A stretch of DNA of 64,000 nt from Amphibacillus sediminis NBRC 103570 (GTDB taxonomy: Bacteria > Bacillota > Bacilli > Bacillales > Amphibacillaceae): NCBI RefSeq assembly GCF_001552275.1, contig NZ_BCQW01000003.1, positions 1 to 64,000 on the forward strand. Reading direction: 5' to 3'. The notes under the pieces are model-generated. The model was not told the DNA's origin. It worked only from the letters and a program-made list of their open reading frames with translations, and did not search any database. The translations under genes and the position numbers were made by a program. Shown piece by piece: positions 8,357 through 17,494 of this stretch (position 1 is its first letter; each line of letters starts with the position of its first letter).

Positions 8357-8573
8357 ATAAAGTGAACCTTCGTTCAGTGGGGGCGACACATAGGATGTGC
8401 TCGTGGCAGACGTTGCACACGACATCGCGAACTTTGTCAGCTTGCTCTCTCCCCCACTGAACGTTAGTTGAACCAATCGGGCTATGACTGGCTGTTGGAT
8501 CTCCTACTTAGATATGACGTATTTCTCTATTTCTTGAAGTGGGAGTCTTAAAACCAGTTACACTTCGGTAAAA
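8357..8573 (+). repeat. F1 interspersed element (L1-R1b)
   Basis: TAAA-flanked F1 copy with the complete L1 hairpin. The right end is the short version (GGGAGTCTTAAAACCAGTTA then CACTTCGGTAAA). It ends right at the uxaC terminator. Confidence 0.8.
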
Positions 8574-8612
8574 AGACGAATGAAAAACCACTTATCGGTG
8601 TATCATTCGTCT
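8568..8612 (-). terminator. Terminator of uxaC
   Basis: Minus strand: AGACGAATGA (8603-8612) pairs with TCATTCGTCT (8574-8583), with a 19-nt loop, followed by TTTTTAC. The T-run overlaps the end of the adjacent F1 copy. Confidence 0.8.
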
Positions 8613-8695
8613 TTCCTTCAGTAATATTTACATTTGTCTCGCATCGTTCATCCTAATCAGTCGGTAGCGCCATTTTCTACTTCTTCTAAACAAGG

Positions 8696-10096
8696 TTAGA
8701 ATTTAAAATAAGTACGTGCATTTTGATATGAAATACCTTGTATAATATCCCCAAGTCGATCAATTTGCTTCGGATACTCTCCTGCTTCCACCCAATCTGC
8801 GATTAAATTGCAAACAATACGGCGAAAGTAGTCATGTCTTGGGTAAGATAAAAAACTGCGTGAATCTGTCAGCATACCAATAAAACTGCTTAACACACCG
8901 ATATTTGCTAGATTTTCCATCTGATCAAGCATACCACGCTTTGTATCATTAAACCACCAAGCCGTGCCTAATTGCATTTTACCTGGAATACCATTGCCTT
9001 GAAAGCTACCAATAATGGTCGCTAGCTTTGCATTATCGTTTGGATTTAATGAATAAACAATCGTTCTTGGCAAAGCCTGTTCTTTCTCTAATTGGTCAAA
9101 GAAACTTACCAATGGTTGAGCCACTAAGTGGTCATTCATAGCATCATAACCCGTATCAGGTCCTAAAGTATTTAACATCCTAGTATTATTATTACGTAAT
9201 GCATTCAGATGTAACTGCATCGCCCAGTTACGCTTAGCGTACTGTTTCGCCAAGAAGGTTAAAGTATAGGACTTATATTTGATGGCTTCAGTTTCAGATA
9301 TCTGTTCCCCAGCTAATATTCGAGCAAAAATTTCTTCAACTTCAGATAAAGTCGTCGCAATAAACATAAAATGGTCAAGTGCATGATCAGAAATTCGTCC
9401 ACCAATTTGATGGAAAAACTCGATGCGTTGTTCAAAAGCGCTTAATAAATCCTGATAAGAATGAATGGCTCTATGACTCACATCACTTAATTTCTCTAAC
9501 CATGTTAAAAAGGTCGGTGAGTGTGGATCAAGTCCTTTATCAGGTCGAAAGCTTGGTAATACTTTAACATTAAAGGTCGTGTCGTTGGCTATTTTTTGAT
9601 GATAAACTAATGAATCAGTCGGATCATCTGTTGTGCAAATAACCTCTACATTTGCACGACTAATCAAATCTCTTACATTCAACTCGCCACTTACCAGACG
9701 CTCGTTCGCTTTCTCCCAAATTATCGGAGCTGTTTCCTCATCTAATAATTCAAAAATTTCAAAGAAGAACTGAAGCTCCATATGTGTCCAATGATACAGA
9801 GGATTGCCGATAAGCTTGGGTACTGTTTTTGCCCAAGCAAGAAATTTTTCGTAATCACTGGCATCACCAGTAATGTAGTGCTCATCAATCCCAACCGTTC
9901 GCATGGCTCGCCACTTATAATGGTCTCCATAGAGCCAAACTTCAGTGATCGTTTTGTAGGATCGATTTTGATAAATTTCTTTAGGATCAAGGTGGCAATG
10001 ATAATCAATAATAGGTAAATCCTGAGCAAACTCATGATAAAGTTTTTCAGCAAGCTCCGAATGTAATAAAAAATTCTCATCCATAAACGGTTTCAA
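8696..10096 (-). CDS. uxaC: Glucuronate/galacturonate isomerase
   Basis: Isomerises D-galacturonate to D-tagaturonate (and D-glucuronate to D-fructuronate), the first cytoplasmic step of uronate catabolism. The 466-residue protein matches the family in length, with PFMDENFLL at the N-terminus, the metal-binding IIDYHCHLDP motif, and the family segments LYGDHYKWRAMR, GNPLYHWTHMEL and NPNDNAKLATIIG. A TTG start at 10096 is chosen: AAAGGAAG lies 7 nt before it and family members begin with K-PFMDE; an upstream in-frame TTG at 10114 has no SD. It is divergent from the LacI regulator and separate from uxaB-uxaA at 28.8-31.7 kb. Confidence 0.95.
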   Translation of the reverse strand: MKPFMDENFLLHSELAEKLYHEFAQDLPIIDYHCHLDPKEIYQNRSYKTITEVWLYGDHYKWRAMRTVGIDEHYITGDASDYEKFLAWAKTVPKLIGNPLYHWTHMELQFFFEIFELLDEETAPIIWEKANERLVSGELNVRDLISRANVEVICTTDDPTDSLVYHQKIANDTTFNVKVLPSFRPDKGLDPHSPTFLTWLEKLSDVSHRAIHSYQDLLSAFEQRIEFFHQIGGRISDHALDHFMFIATTLSEVEEIFARILAGEQISETEAIKYKSYTLTFLAKQYAKRNWAMQLHLNALRNNNTRMLNTLGPDTGYDAMNDHLVAQPLVSFFDQLEKEQALPRTIVYSLNPNDNAKLATIIGSFQGNGIPGKMQLGTAWWFNDTKRGMLDQMENLANIGVLSSFIGMLTDSRSFLSYPRHDYFRRIVCNLIADWVEAGEYPKQIDRLGDIIQGISYQNARTYFKF

Positions 10097-10155
10097 CGTT
10101 GATCTTCCTTTCAAATAGTAGGATAGCTAGCAAGTTCCATATATGAAAAATCTCT

Positions 10156-10230
10156 AAAATCAAATACGTCTTGGCGTATTTACGCCCAGAATTTATCGAA
10201 TTTGCTCGATAAATTCCCTCTGAAAATCGA
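10156..10230 (+). repeat. F2 left-end fragment
   Basis: AATCAAATACGTC, GGCGTATTTACGCCCAGA, the hairpin TTTATCGA/TCGATAAA and CTCTGAAAATCG match the first 75 bp of F2; the rest is absent. It lies in the divergent uxaC-lacI control region. Confidence 0.7.
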
Positions 10231-10306
10231 TTATAAGGTGAAATATGTTAATAATTATGGTACATTTATAAAAAAATTATTTAGCTGTTGGCAGAGGTGA
10301 ATCAAA

Positions 10307-11296
10307 ATGAGTATCACAATTAAAGATATTGCCAAACAAGCTGGTGTTAGCTACTCAACTGTATCTAAAGCATTAAATAATAGCCCGCTTGTTAAAGACG
10401 ATACCAAAACAAAGATTATTGAGGTTGCTGAGCGCTTAGGCTATCAGCCGAATTATGCTGCCCAACGCTTAGTGAAAAAAAGCACTAATATTATTGGCTT
10501 AATTTGGCCAACGATTGACCGGACCGTGCCTGCACGTCTTGTCGGATTGGTTCGAGCAGCACTTGAGCAAAAAGGATATGCCATGATTCTATCTGTTGAT
10601 CCAATAGAAGAAGCTATCAATATGTTTAAGCGCTTTCAAGTCGATGGTGTGATTTTGTTTGAAGGGACAAACTATCAGCTTAATACCACTTTTGACATTC
10701 CAATGGTGTCATACGGCATCACACATCCTAACAAGACCTACCCACTTATTGACGCCAATCATCGCTTAGCTATCGAAAAAGCAGTTAAGCACTTGGTCGA
10801 CCTTGGTCACCAAGACATTCAATTTATGGGTAGCTTAGCCAAAGACGATCCCTTTCAGCTCGAAAAACAACAAGGCTTTATCGATGCTATCACGAAGTAC
10901 AAGTTACCAACTGAACGCTGTCATTTAATTGATACTAAAGGATTAGATTGGTTCGATGGCTATAAAGCTATTGCCTCCTGCCTAAAAAGCAACAATTTAC
11001 CAACAGCTATGATTAGTGCCAGCTACGAGCTTAGTGGCGGCATTATTCGCTGTCTGGCTGAACATCACATTCAAATCCCTAAGCAGCTATCACTGATCAG
11101 TTATGATAATATACCACAAATGGCACACTTGGAAGTTCCATTAACTGCGGTTGGAATTTCAATGGATAACCTAGCGGCAAGTATTGTTGAGACACTTATG
11201 TTAAGCTTAACAACTGAATCATCTATCCCCCTTACACAAAAATTAAACCCTGAATTAGTTATTCGAAAGTCCTGTTCCAAAATAAGCCAAGGTTAA
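10307..11296 (+). CDS. LacI family transcriptional regulator, probably of uronate/pectin use
   Basis: A 329-residue LacI/GalR regulator: N-terminal HTH (ITIKDIAKQAGVSYSTVSKALNN, about 3-25), hinge helix (NYAAQRLVKK), then a periplasmic-binding-protein-like sensor domain from about 60 to the end. SD AGAGGTGA is well placed. It is divergent from uxaC, so control of uronate genes is likely. The 20-bp palindrome with a central CG upstream of uxaB (31733-31752) has LacI-family shape and is a candidate site. The inducer is unknown; KDG or a uronate is plausible. Confidence 0.85.
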   Translation: MSITIKDIAKQAGVSYSTVSKALNNSPLVKDDTKTKIIEVAERLGYQPNYAAQRLVKKSTNIIGLIWPTIDRTVPARLVGLVRAALEQKGYAMILSVDPIEEAINMFKRFQVDGVILFEGTNYQLNTTFDIPMVSYGITHPNKTYPLIDANHRLAIEKAVKHLVDLGHQDIQFMGSLAKDDPFQLEKQQGFIDAITKYKLPTERCHLIDTKGLDWFDGYKAIASCLKSNNLPTAMISASYELSGGIIRCLAEHHIQIPKQLSLISYDNIPQMAHLEVPLTAVGISMDNLAASIVETLMLSLTTESSIPLTQKLNPELVIRKSCSKISQG

Positions 11297-11385
11297 GCTT
11301 CAACTTTCGCCATGTAAAAAGTCATAGGACCCAAAGTGATGGTGACATTGACCAGCAATTAAAAGTCACTCGGTAAGCACTTCAT

Positions 11386-11653
11386 TTATCAAGTGCGCCT
11401 CGGCGTATTTGTACCCAGATTTTATCGAGCTTCGCTCGAAAAATGTCCTCTGTTGGCATCCACTAAAGGCTTTAACTTTATATAGCCCGGGTTTGCCCCC
11501 CACTGAACGTTAATTGAACCCATCGGGCCGTGACTGGCTGTTGAATCTCCCACTTAGAAATAACGTGTTCCCTTATTTTTTAAAGTGATAGGCTTACAAA
11601 AGCCCTTCGATGGGGCGAGTAATCGCAGCCTCATCTAGTTACACTGCGATAAA
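11386..11653 (+). repeat. Chimeric element L2-R1a
   Basis: The left part is F2 (AAGTGCGCCTCGGCG, CCAGATTTTATCGAGCTTCG, GGCATCCACTAAAGGCTTTA). At CCCCCCACTGAACGTTA it switches to the F1 right half (CATCGGGCCGTGACTGGC, the CCCACTT hairpin, the GCCCTTCGATGGGGC hairpin, TACACTGCGATAAA). It is the reciprocal of the L1-R2 copy at 5425-5584. It fills most of the 430-bp gap after the regulator; no gene there. Confidence 0.8.
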
Positions 11654-11726
11654 CAACACTTTTCCGATATCCATCAAGACCTATCCTTTTGTTCCTATCT
11701 ACGAAAGTAGAAATATAAACTTAGCT

Positions 11727-13817
11727 CTATTCTGTCATGACTTGACTCACAGCGTCAAATTTAATCTGATTCGTTTGTTCCAGCTCAAATACATTAGCTT
11801 CCTTGATATCTGCTTCGATTCTATTAAAGTAAATAAAATGACTATTTCGACACTCGATACCCCGATCAGAAACAAAACAAATATGGTTTAAGCTGATGTC
11901 AGTTATTTGCTTTTCTGGAAGACCTTTAATTACAACAGCATGTTCTGCGCCGTGAATCCTAATAGATTCTAGATAAATGTCCCGTAATAAGGGAAGAGCG
12001 GGATCATCGCCTACATCTGTTTCTTTCTCATGTGTATAATCCATTCGAATACTAATTGCCTCTGTTTTAATTCGCTGCATTTGAATGTTATTTATCCAAA
12101 TATATTCGACGATACCTCCTCTTCCGGGCATGGTTTTAATCCGAACACCTTTATCTGTTCCCGAGAAGATACAGTCTTTTATTTGAACATATCGGACATC
12201 ACCAGACATTTCACTTCCAATAACGAAGCCACCGTGTCCCTGAAAAACATGACATTGTTCAATTAAAATATGCTCACTTGCTATACTTGGCGAACGATGT
12301 CTTTTTCCTGACTTAATACAGATTGCATCATCACCGACGTCAAACCGACAATGCTTAACTGTGACAAATCGGCAAGATTCGATATCTAGACCATCGCCAT
12401 TTTGAGCATACCAAGGATTTCGAACAAAAAGATTTTCAATCATCACATGCTCACAAATCCATGGGTGAATGTTCCAAGCTGGTGAATTTTGTAACGTTAC
12501 ACCACTTATTTTTACTCGCTTGCACCGTCTTAAGCTGACAAGATTCGGCCTAAAGTATTCATGGTAAGGCTGATAGCCCGATTTATCTAACTCTGAATCA
12601 GGTAAGCCGTAGTTAAATTTTTTTGCACCACGAAAGCCACGTTCCGTTGGCCACCAAATTTGCTTATCAGGATCTAACACCCCTCCACCTGCTTCTAAAG
12701 CTGACCACATTTGCTCTGTCATTTTCCATTTTTTAACTGGCCGCCAATATTGACCAGACCCATCAATTATTCCGGCACCGGTGATCGCTATGTCTTCAAG
12801 GCATTCACCATCAATAGGAGCAATACACCTAAAGGTTTCTGCCCCCTCAAAGCTCGAAGCAATTAAAGGATACTTTTCGTAATCTGGGATAAAGCAAATA
12901 GTGGCATCCCTCTTGACATGGAGTTCTATCCTTGACTTTAATTGAATCGGTCCGGTCATCCAAACCCCTGATTCAACAATTATTCTACCACCACCATTCC
13001 GGTGACAGGTTTCAATAGCTCGTTTGAATGCCTCTGTGTTGTCGGTACGTCCATCTCCCTTACCACCAAAATCAATTAATCGATAATCTTGATTAGGTAT
13101 AGTTGGTGGTTTAACAGAAAACGAAACCGGCTTTATTTCTACAGGCGCTTGCTTTAAGTATGCGTTAAGTGGCAATGCTAACTGTTTCAATTCTTTGACG
13201 ACTATGTGAGCGATTTGCTTCGCACCTTGATGTGAAAAATGGGTATCGTCTTGACTCCCTTCTGGATAATTGATGTACTCATTTGGCTTCAGCCATAAGA
13301 AAAGAAGTTTTGATTCTTCTACACCATAGGACTGATATAATGTCATACTCGCTTTAGTTAGATCAATTAAAGGGATTGACTCATTCATAGCTAGCTCTCT
13401 TACCGCTTCAGCATAAACGTGATGTGTATCGATTATTTTGCCTTGCTCAGTAAATTTCCGGCGAGCTACTGGGGTAATCAATACAGGCTTAGCTCCTTTT
13501 TGCTTAGCTATTGTAATAAAAAACTTCAGATTGGCTTTAAAGCTTCCAAATGGTTCTGTATGTCTAGCCTTATCTTCTTTTTGATCATTATGACCAAATT
13601 GAATCATTAAATAATCGCCTTCTGCTAGTAATGACGCAACCTGATCAAAATTTCCATCTGTAATAAAGCTTTTTGTACTTGCTCCGGATTTAGCTGCATT
13701 TATAATAGTGATCTGCTCATTAAAATATTGCTTTAAAAGTTGGCCCCAACCCGCTCTTGGATATAAGTTCTTATCGTAAGCGGCCATTGTTGAATCACCG
13801 ATTAAGTAAAGATTCAT
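11727..13817 (-). CDS. Bifunctional SGNH acetylesterase - GH28 polygalacturonase
   Basis: A 696-residue two-domain protein. Residues 1-215 form an SGNH (GDSL) hydrolase of the rhamnogalacturonan acetylesterase type: GDST with nucleophile Ser 9, GHND at 75-78, and the DxxH pair Asp 190/His 193. From about 245 a GH28 right-handed beta-helix follows, with NGDGLD (Asp 475, Asp 478), GDD (496-497), GHGG (His 528) and RIK (559-561), the usual GH28 active-site set. There is no signal peptide, so it should act on imported, acetylated galacturonides, pairing de-acetylation with hydrolysis. Last gene of the GH28-GH43-GH105-lipoprotein run, 22 bp from its neighbour. Confidence 0.88.
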   Translation of the reverse strand: MNLYLIGDSTMAAYDKNLYPRAGWGQLLKQYFNEQITIINAAKSGASTKSFITDGNFDQVASLLAEGDYLMIQFGHNDQKEDKARHTEPFGSFKANLKFFITIAKQKGAKPVLITPVARRKFTEQGKIIDTHHVYAEAVRELAMNESIPLIDLTKASMTLYQSYGVEESKLLFLWLKPNEYINYPEGSQDDTHFSHQGAKQIAHIVVKELKQLALPLNAYLKQAPVEIKPVSFSVKPPTIPNQDYRLIDFGGKGDGRTDNTEAFKRAIETCHRNGGGRIIVESGVWMTGPIQLKSRIELHVKRDATICFIPDYEKYPLIASSFEGAETFRCIAPIDGECLEDIAITGAGIIDGSGQYWRPVKKWKMTEQMWSALEAGGGVLDPDKQIWWPTERGFRGAKKFNYGLPDSELDKSGYQPYHEYFRPNLVSLRRCKRVKISGVTLQNSPAWNIHPWICEHVMIENLFVRNPWYAQNGDGLDIESCRFVTVKHCRFDVGDDAICIKSGKRHRSPSIASEHILIEQCHVFQGHGGFVIGSEMSGDVRYVQIKDCIFSGTDKGVRIKTMPGRGGIVEYIWINNIQMQRIKTEAISIRMDYTHEKETDVGDDPALPLLRDIYLESIRIHGAEHAVVIKGLPEKQITDISLNHICFVSDRGIECRNSHFIYFNRIEADIKEANVFELEQTNQIKFDAVSQVMTE

Positions 13818-13839
13818 TTACCTAGACTCTCCTATTCTC

Positions 13840-14298
13840 TCAATCAACCAATTGCTGAAGTAAAGCGACTGCTTGATCTTGATAGCGACTGTATACTGGG
13901 ATGAGAGCAATTAATTCCGTTGTTGTCGACTGTGGTAGAATCAAGCCATAGGCCTCTTCTTCGCCTGTCTCTGGATTAGTAACCATTACTAATTGCTCCC
14001 CTCCGTCGATATCTAAAGGAACCAACCCTTCTGGATCTAATACCGTATCATTGATTAGTTCCTGTTGTACGACAAGAACATCGCCATTATGGGCGGCAAT
14101 TTCGGTAATGAGTCGTTCATAATGAGGAGGCAGTTGTTCAATTTCAATGGATTGTTCACTCGCTAAAGTGGTCTGTATCGTTTCAATAAGGCTGTCTTGA
14201 CCTTCGTTGGCAAATACACTAATATTTAGCCCATCCTCACTTGAACAACCACTAAGTATAATAACAACCATAGCCATAATATATAAGATGCTCTTCAT
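13840..14298 (-). CDS. Small lipoprotein, YteS-like by position
   Basis: A 152-residue exported lipoprotein with signal peptide and lipobox ILSGC (Cys 18). The mature part starts NISVFANEGQDSLIETIQTTLA, resembling the first strand and helix of a solute-binding domain, but it is far too short for a whole one. In B. subtilis a comparable small lipoprotein (YteS) sits next to the GH105 gene yteR in the rhamnogalacturonan cluster; the position here is the same. Function unknown. It lies 18 bp downstream of the GH105 stop, in the same operon. Confidence 0.7.
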   Translation of the reverse strand: MKSILYIMAMVVIILSGCSSEDGLNISVFANEGQDSLIETIQTTLASEQSIEIEQLPPHYERLITEIAAHNGDVLVVQQELINDTVLDPEGLVPLDIDGGEQLVMVTNPETGEEEAYGLILPQSTTTELIALIPVYSRYQDQAVALLQQLVD

Positions 14299-14316
14299 CC
14301 TCTTCCAGTCCTCTCA

Positions 14317-15408
14317 CTAGTCTAATAGATGCATTTGGACACTAGCCAAGATAAAGGCACCTACACCATGGAGATCATTGACACTTGTCTCCCGATTTAC
14401 ATAGTAACTATACTCACCTATTGATGTACCAATACATATATCATGAACGGATAAATAGCCGCTCTTGTCACAAGTGACTTTATGTTGAATTAAGCCCTGA
14501 TAGCTCTGCTTGATCAAGGTCCGATAAGCTGGTGAAATGTAACCTTTATTAATCGCCTTGGCAATTGTATAAATAAACAAACTCGAACATGACGATTCAA
14601 GCCAGTTATCTTCCTCATATGTTTTATCAACGATCTGATACCACAACCCCGTTTCACTATCTCGATATTTGATTAAACTATCGACTAACTCTTGAAGGAC
14701 TTGACGTAAAGTCGCTTGCTTAACATGATCTTCTGGTAAAAGATCGATAAATAGTGTCAATACCATGGCATACCAGCCAAGTGCACGTCCCCAAATTTCA
14801 GGTGCATGCCCTTTTTCTGTTGCCCATGGAGCTGATTTGCTTTCATCATAGCCATGAAAGTAGAGTCCAGTTCGTTCATCTTTAGTATATTTTCGCATCA
14901 ATTCTTCTTGGAGTAACACTAAGTCAACTAAGTCAGGATCTTTAAATAACTGACTATACTTAATCGCAAATGGTCCAGCCATGTATAGTCCGTCTAACCA
15001 CATTTGATAAGGGTAATGATCCTTGTGCCAAAACCCACCTTGTTTGGTACGATTCAATGTTCTTAATAGGTTGCGTAAGCGTGTTGCGGCAATCGCATAA
15101 CGTTTATCACTTGTTTGTTCATATAAAGGAAATAGTAATAAGCCTGCTTGGATCGCATCTAATTCTCCCCGCGCAAATAGGAAATTTCCTTCTTCATCAA
15201 CAAGCCCGTCAACGTACTTCTTAACATAATCGAAATAATCTTGATTCCCTGTTATTTGCCAAACATCAAGCATGCTCCAGAGAAAGACACCTTGATGATA
15301 GTGCCAGCGTTCACGAGGTGGTAAATCTATTGGCTCATAATCATGCATCAAGCTTTGACAAGCTAGTTCTGCCCATTCTAATGCTGATTTTCCTTGAAAG
15401 TTCTCCAT
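14317..15408 (-). CDS. GH105 unsaturated rhamnogalacturonyl hydrolase
   Basis: Predicted to remove the unsaturated uronic acid from the non-reducing end of lyase-generated rhamnogalacturonan oligosaccharides, in the cytoplasm. The 363-residue (alpha/alpha)6-barrel protein matches YteR/YesR: MWLDGLYM with the catalytic Asp at 139, HAPEIWGRALGWYAM, ESSCSSLFIYTIAKAI, and a C-terminal GVGAF segment. ATG at 15408 is used because GGAGGTCATAAT precedes it; the longer frame to 15528 would overlap the GH43 gene. It starts 17 bp after the GH43 stop. Confidence 0.92.
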   Translation of the reverse strand: MENFQGKSALEWAELACQSLMHDYEPIDLPPRERWHYHQGVFLWSMLDVWQITGNQDYFDYVKKYVDGLVDEEGNFLFARGELDAIQAGLLLFPLYEQTSDKRYAIAATRLRNLLRTLNRTKQGGFWHKDHYPYQMWLDGLYMAGPFAIKYSQLFKDPDLVDLVLLQEELMRKYTKDERTGLYFHGYDESKSAPWATEKGHAPEIWGRALGWYAMVLTLFIDLLPEDHVKQATLRQVLQELVDSLIKYRDSETGLWYQIVDKTYEEDNWLESSCSSLFIYTIAKAINKGYISPAYRTLIKQSYQGLIQHKVTCDKSGYLSVHDICIGTSIGEYSYYVNRETSVNDLHGVGAFILASVQMHLLD

Positions 15409-15424
15409 ATTATGACCTCCATTT

Positions 15425-16987
15425 CTAATCCCAACCATTGTATTCAAACCAATCAAAGTCAGCGAAGCTATCACTGTCGTGACCATTACCGCTAATATAC
15501 AATCCCATATAGGCACCAACAAAACCATCTGCTTTATCAGTGCTTAGTATCGTGCCATCTATATCTTTGACAAGATACTGCCATTGTTCAGATTCAACCG
15601 CAAAAGCAAAGGAATAAGCCTGTTTTCGCGCTTCAACCTTCAAATAAAGCTCAGCAGAATTCAGATTTACCGATGCTACGACCTGCTCTTCTCCATCTTC
15701 TCGTTTGACCAGTTTGAGCAGCTTTTGCTGATCGACCTGAGCATATTCAAACCGAAAATGATATTGATTGCTTTGCAGTAAAACGATACCTGCCGCTGTG
15801 TGTTGTTCTGGCGTAAACTTCATCTTTGTTCGTGCATCAAAATTAAAATGCTGCTGTCTTCTACCAATGAAGGCAGGATTGTCAACGTCTGATAGCATTG
15901 TTTTCTTTGCCTTTAGTCTCAAACAGCCTGGTTTTTCTGTTAATGACCAGAATTGGCCGCGTGGTGTACGAATGAAATTCCATTGTTGAGCTAACGTTTG
16001 ACCTTCAAAATGATCGCAGCTCGGTTGTTTCGGCCAACGATGCTCTGGCAAATTAGGAAAAGGCATTTCCGTTTCAATTACACCTTTACTTGGATTGACA
16101 ACGGGCCATCCCTCTTCCCAGCTCACTGGAACTAAAAAGGATTCTCGGCCTAGATTTCGATAGTAACCTCCATATGGTCGTGAAGCTAAGCAAACCATCC
16201 ACCAATCTCCATTCTGGGTCTGAACAAGATCAGCGTGACCGACATTAACGATGGGATGATTGCGCCCTAAATGACGATGGGTAAGTATTGGATTGATTTT
16301 GGCAGATTCGTATGGACCCGTTACGGACTTACTCCGAGCAATTGTGACAGCATGGGTAAAGCCCGTTCCTCCCTCTGCAATCATAAGATAATAATAATCA
16401 TTAATCTTATAAAGATGTGGGGCTTCTTGTGCATGGGCATTCTTTAATGCACCATCCCATAATCCATAAACCGGTCCCACTAATTTTTGAGATTCTAAAT
16501 CCAATTCTTGAAGCCAAATTTGATTATGCTTTGGATGATCTTGCCCTTCAGGTGGTACACGATTACCTGTATAGTAAACCTTTCCATCTTGATCAAAAAA
16601 TAACGAAGGGTCAATCCCAGGTGCATGATCTAACCAAATTGGATCTGACCAATCCCCAGCTGGATCCGTAGCAGTCACATAAAAATTACGACGTTCACCT
16701 GTTTGACTGACGACAAAGGTCGTAATCATATAAAAAAGCCCATTATGATAACGAATAGTAGGGGCATAAATCCCTTTTGAGCAAGGGGTAAAATCCAAGT
16801 TAAGCTGTGATGGACGATCAAGGACATGCCCTATTTGCCTCCAGTTTACTAAATCTCGACTATGAAAGATTGGAACACCAGGGAAATATTCAAAAGTTGA
16901 CGTAACTAAATAATAATCTTCATCTACTCGACAAATAGAAGGATCAGGATAAAATCCCGGTAAAATTGGATTTTTAAATGTTTTCAT
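15425..16987 (-). CDS. GH43 beta-xylosidase / alpha-L-arabinofuranosidase
   Basis: A 520-residue five-bladed beta-propeller glycosidase with a C-terminal beta-sandwich, as in the XynB-like GH43 subfamilies. Catalytic residues are visible: base Asp 15 (FYPDPS), pKa-modulating Asp 126 (GIDPSLF) and acid Glu 188 (AQEAPHLY). No signal peptide. In a pectin locus it would trim arabinose or xylose side chains from imported oligomers; xylose against arabinose cannot be decided by eye. SD AAGGAAG lies 5 nt before the ATG. An F2 and an F1 copy separate it from the GH28 gene upstream. Confidence 0.9.
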   Translation of the reverse strand: MKTFKNPILPGFYPDPSICRVDEDYYLVTSTFEYFPGVPIFHSRDLVNWRQIGHVLDRPSQLNLDFTPCSKGIYAPTIRYHNGLFYMITTFVVSQTGERRNFYVTATDPAGDWSDPIWLDHAPGIDPSLFFDQDGKVYYTGNRVPPEGQDHPKHNQIWLQELDLESQKLVGPVYGLWDGALKNAHAQEAPHLYKINDYYYLMIAEGGTGFTHAVTIARSKSVTGPYESAKINPILTHRHLGRNHPIVNVGHADLVQTQNGDWWMVCLASRPYGGYYRNLGRESFLVPVSWEEGWPVVNPSKGVIETEMPFPNLPEHRWPKQPSCDHFEGQTLAQQWNFIRTPRGQFWSLTEKPGCLRLKAKKTMLSDVDNPAFIGRRQQHFNFDARTKMKFTPEQHTAAGIVLLQSNQYHFRFEYAQVDQQKLLKLVKREDGEEQVVASVNLNSAELYLKVEARKQAYSFAFAVESEQWQYLVKDIDGTILSTDKADGFVGAYMGLYISGNGHDSDSFADFDWFEYNGWD

Positions 16988-17012
16988 TATACTTCCTTTC
17001 CGTTTTTCAGGA

Positions 17013-17190
17013 GATCAAATGCACCTTCGCGTATTTGGATTTTATTGATTGAAGCTCGATAACTTTCTGCTGAAAATCCGCAGCAACCGCTGGAGGCTAT
17101 AACTTGATTCAGCCGGGTTTGTACCCTGCTGAATAGTATACAAGCAGGCATTTATCTCTCCATTTATTTTATCTAAACGTATCAACAGTT
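17013..17190 (+). repeat. F2 interspersed element (L2-R2), diverged
   Basis: Starts GATCAAATGCACC, with TCGCGTATTTGGATTTTATT, GCTGAAAATCCGCAGC, GGAGGCTATAACTTGATTCA, the GGGTTTGTACCC hairpin, CTGAATAG and ACAAGCAGGCATTTATC. The right end fades. It begins a few bases upstream of the GH43 SD, inside the operon. Confidence 0.7.
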
Positions 17191-17234
17191 TAGTTGTTAA
17201 GGAATGCATCCATCAGTCCATGTCAAAGACAAAG

Positions 17235-17484
17235 TAAAGTGAAACTTCGTTCAGAGGGGTTTCGACGGATAGGATGTGCTCGTGCAGACGTTGCGTCACA
17301 CGTCGCGAACTTAGCCAGCTTCCTCTCTCCCCCACTGAGCGTTAGTTACACCAATCGGGCCGTTACTGGCTGTTGGATCTCCCACTTAGACATGACGTGT
17401 TCCCATATTTCTTGAAGTGGGGGCTTACAAAAGCACTTCGATGGGGCGAGTAATCGCAGCCCCAGCCAGTTACACGGCGATAAA
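17235..17484 (+). repeat. F1 interspersed element, full length (L1-R1a)
   Basis: Bounded by TAAA at 17235 and 17481. It has the complete L1 region and long right half including the GATGGGGCGAGTAATCGCAG block. With the F2 copy before it, it fills the 507-bp gap between GH43 and GH28, all antisense to the operon. Confidence 0.85.
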
Positions 17485-17494
17485 AAGCAGCAGA

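Noticed and set aside
15409-15528. Longer N-terminus for the GH105 protein
   Set aside because: It would overlap the GH43 gene by about 100 bp; the internal ATG at 15408 has a strong SD and gives the family length.
17194-17415. Open frame within an F1 repeat (also at 33834-34076 and 11610-11891)
   Set aside because: These frames run across non-coding repeats, are not conserved between copies and lack SD sequences.
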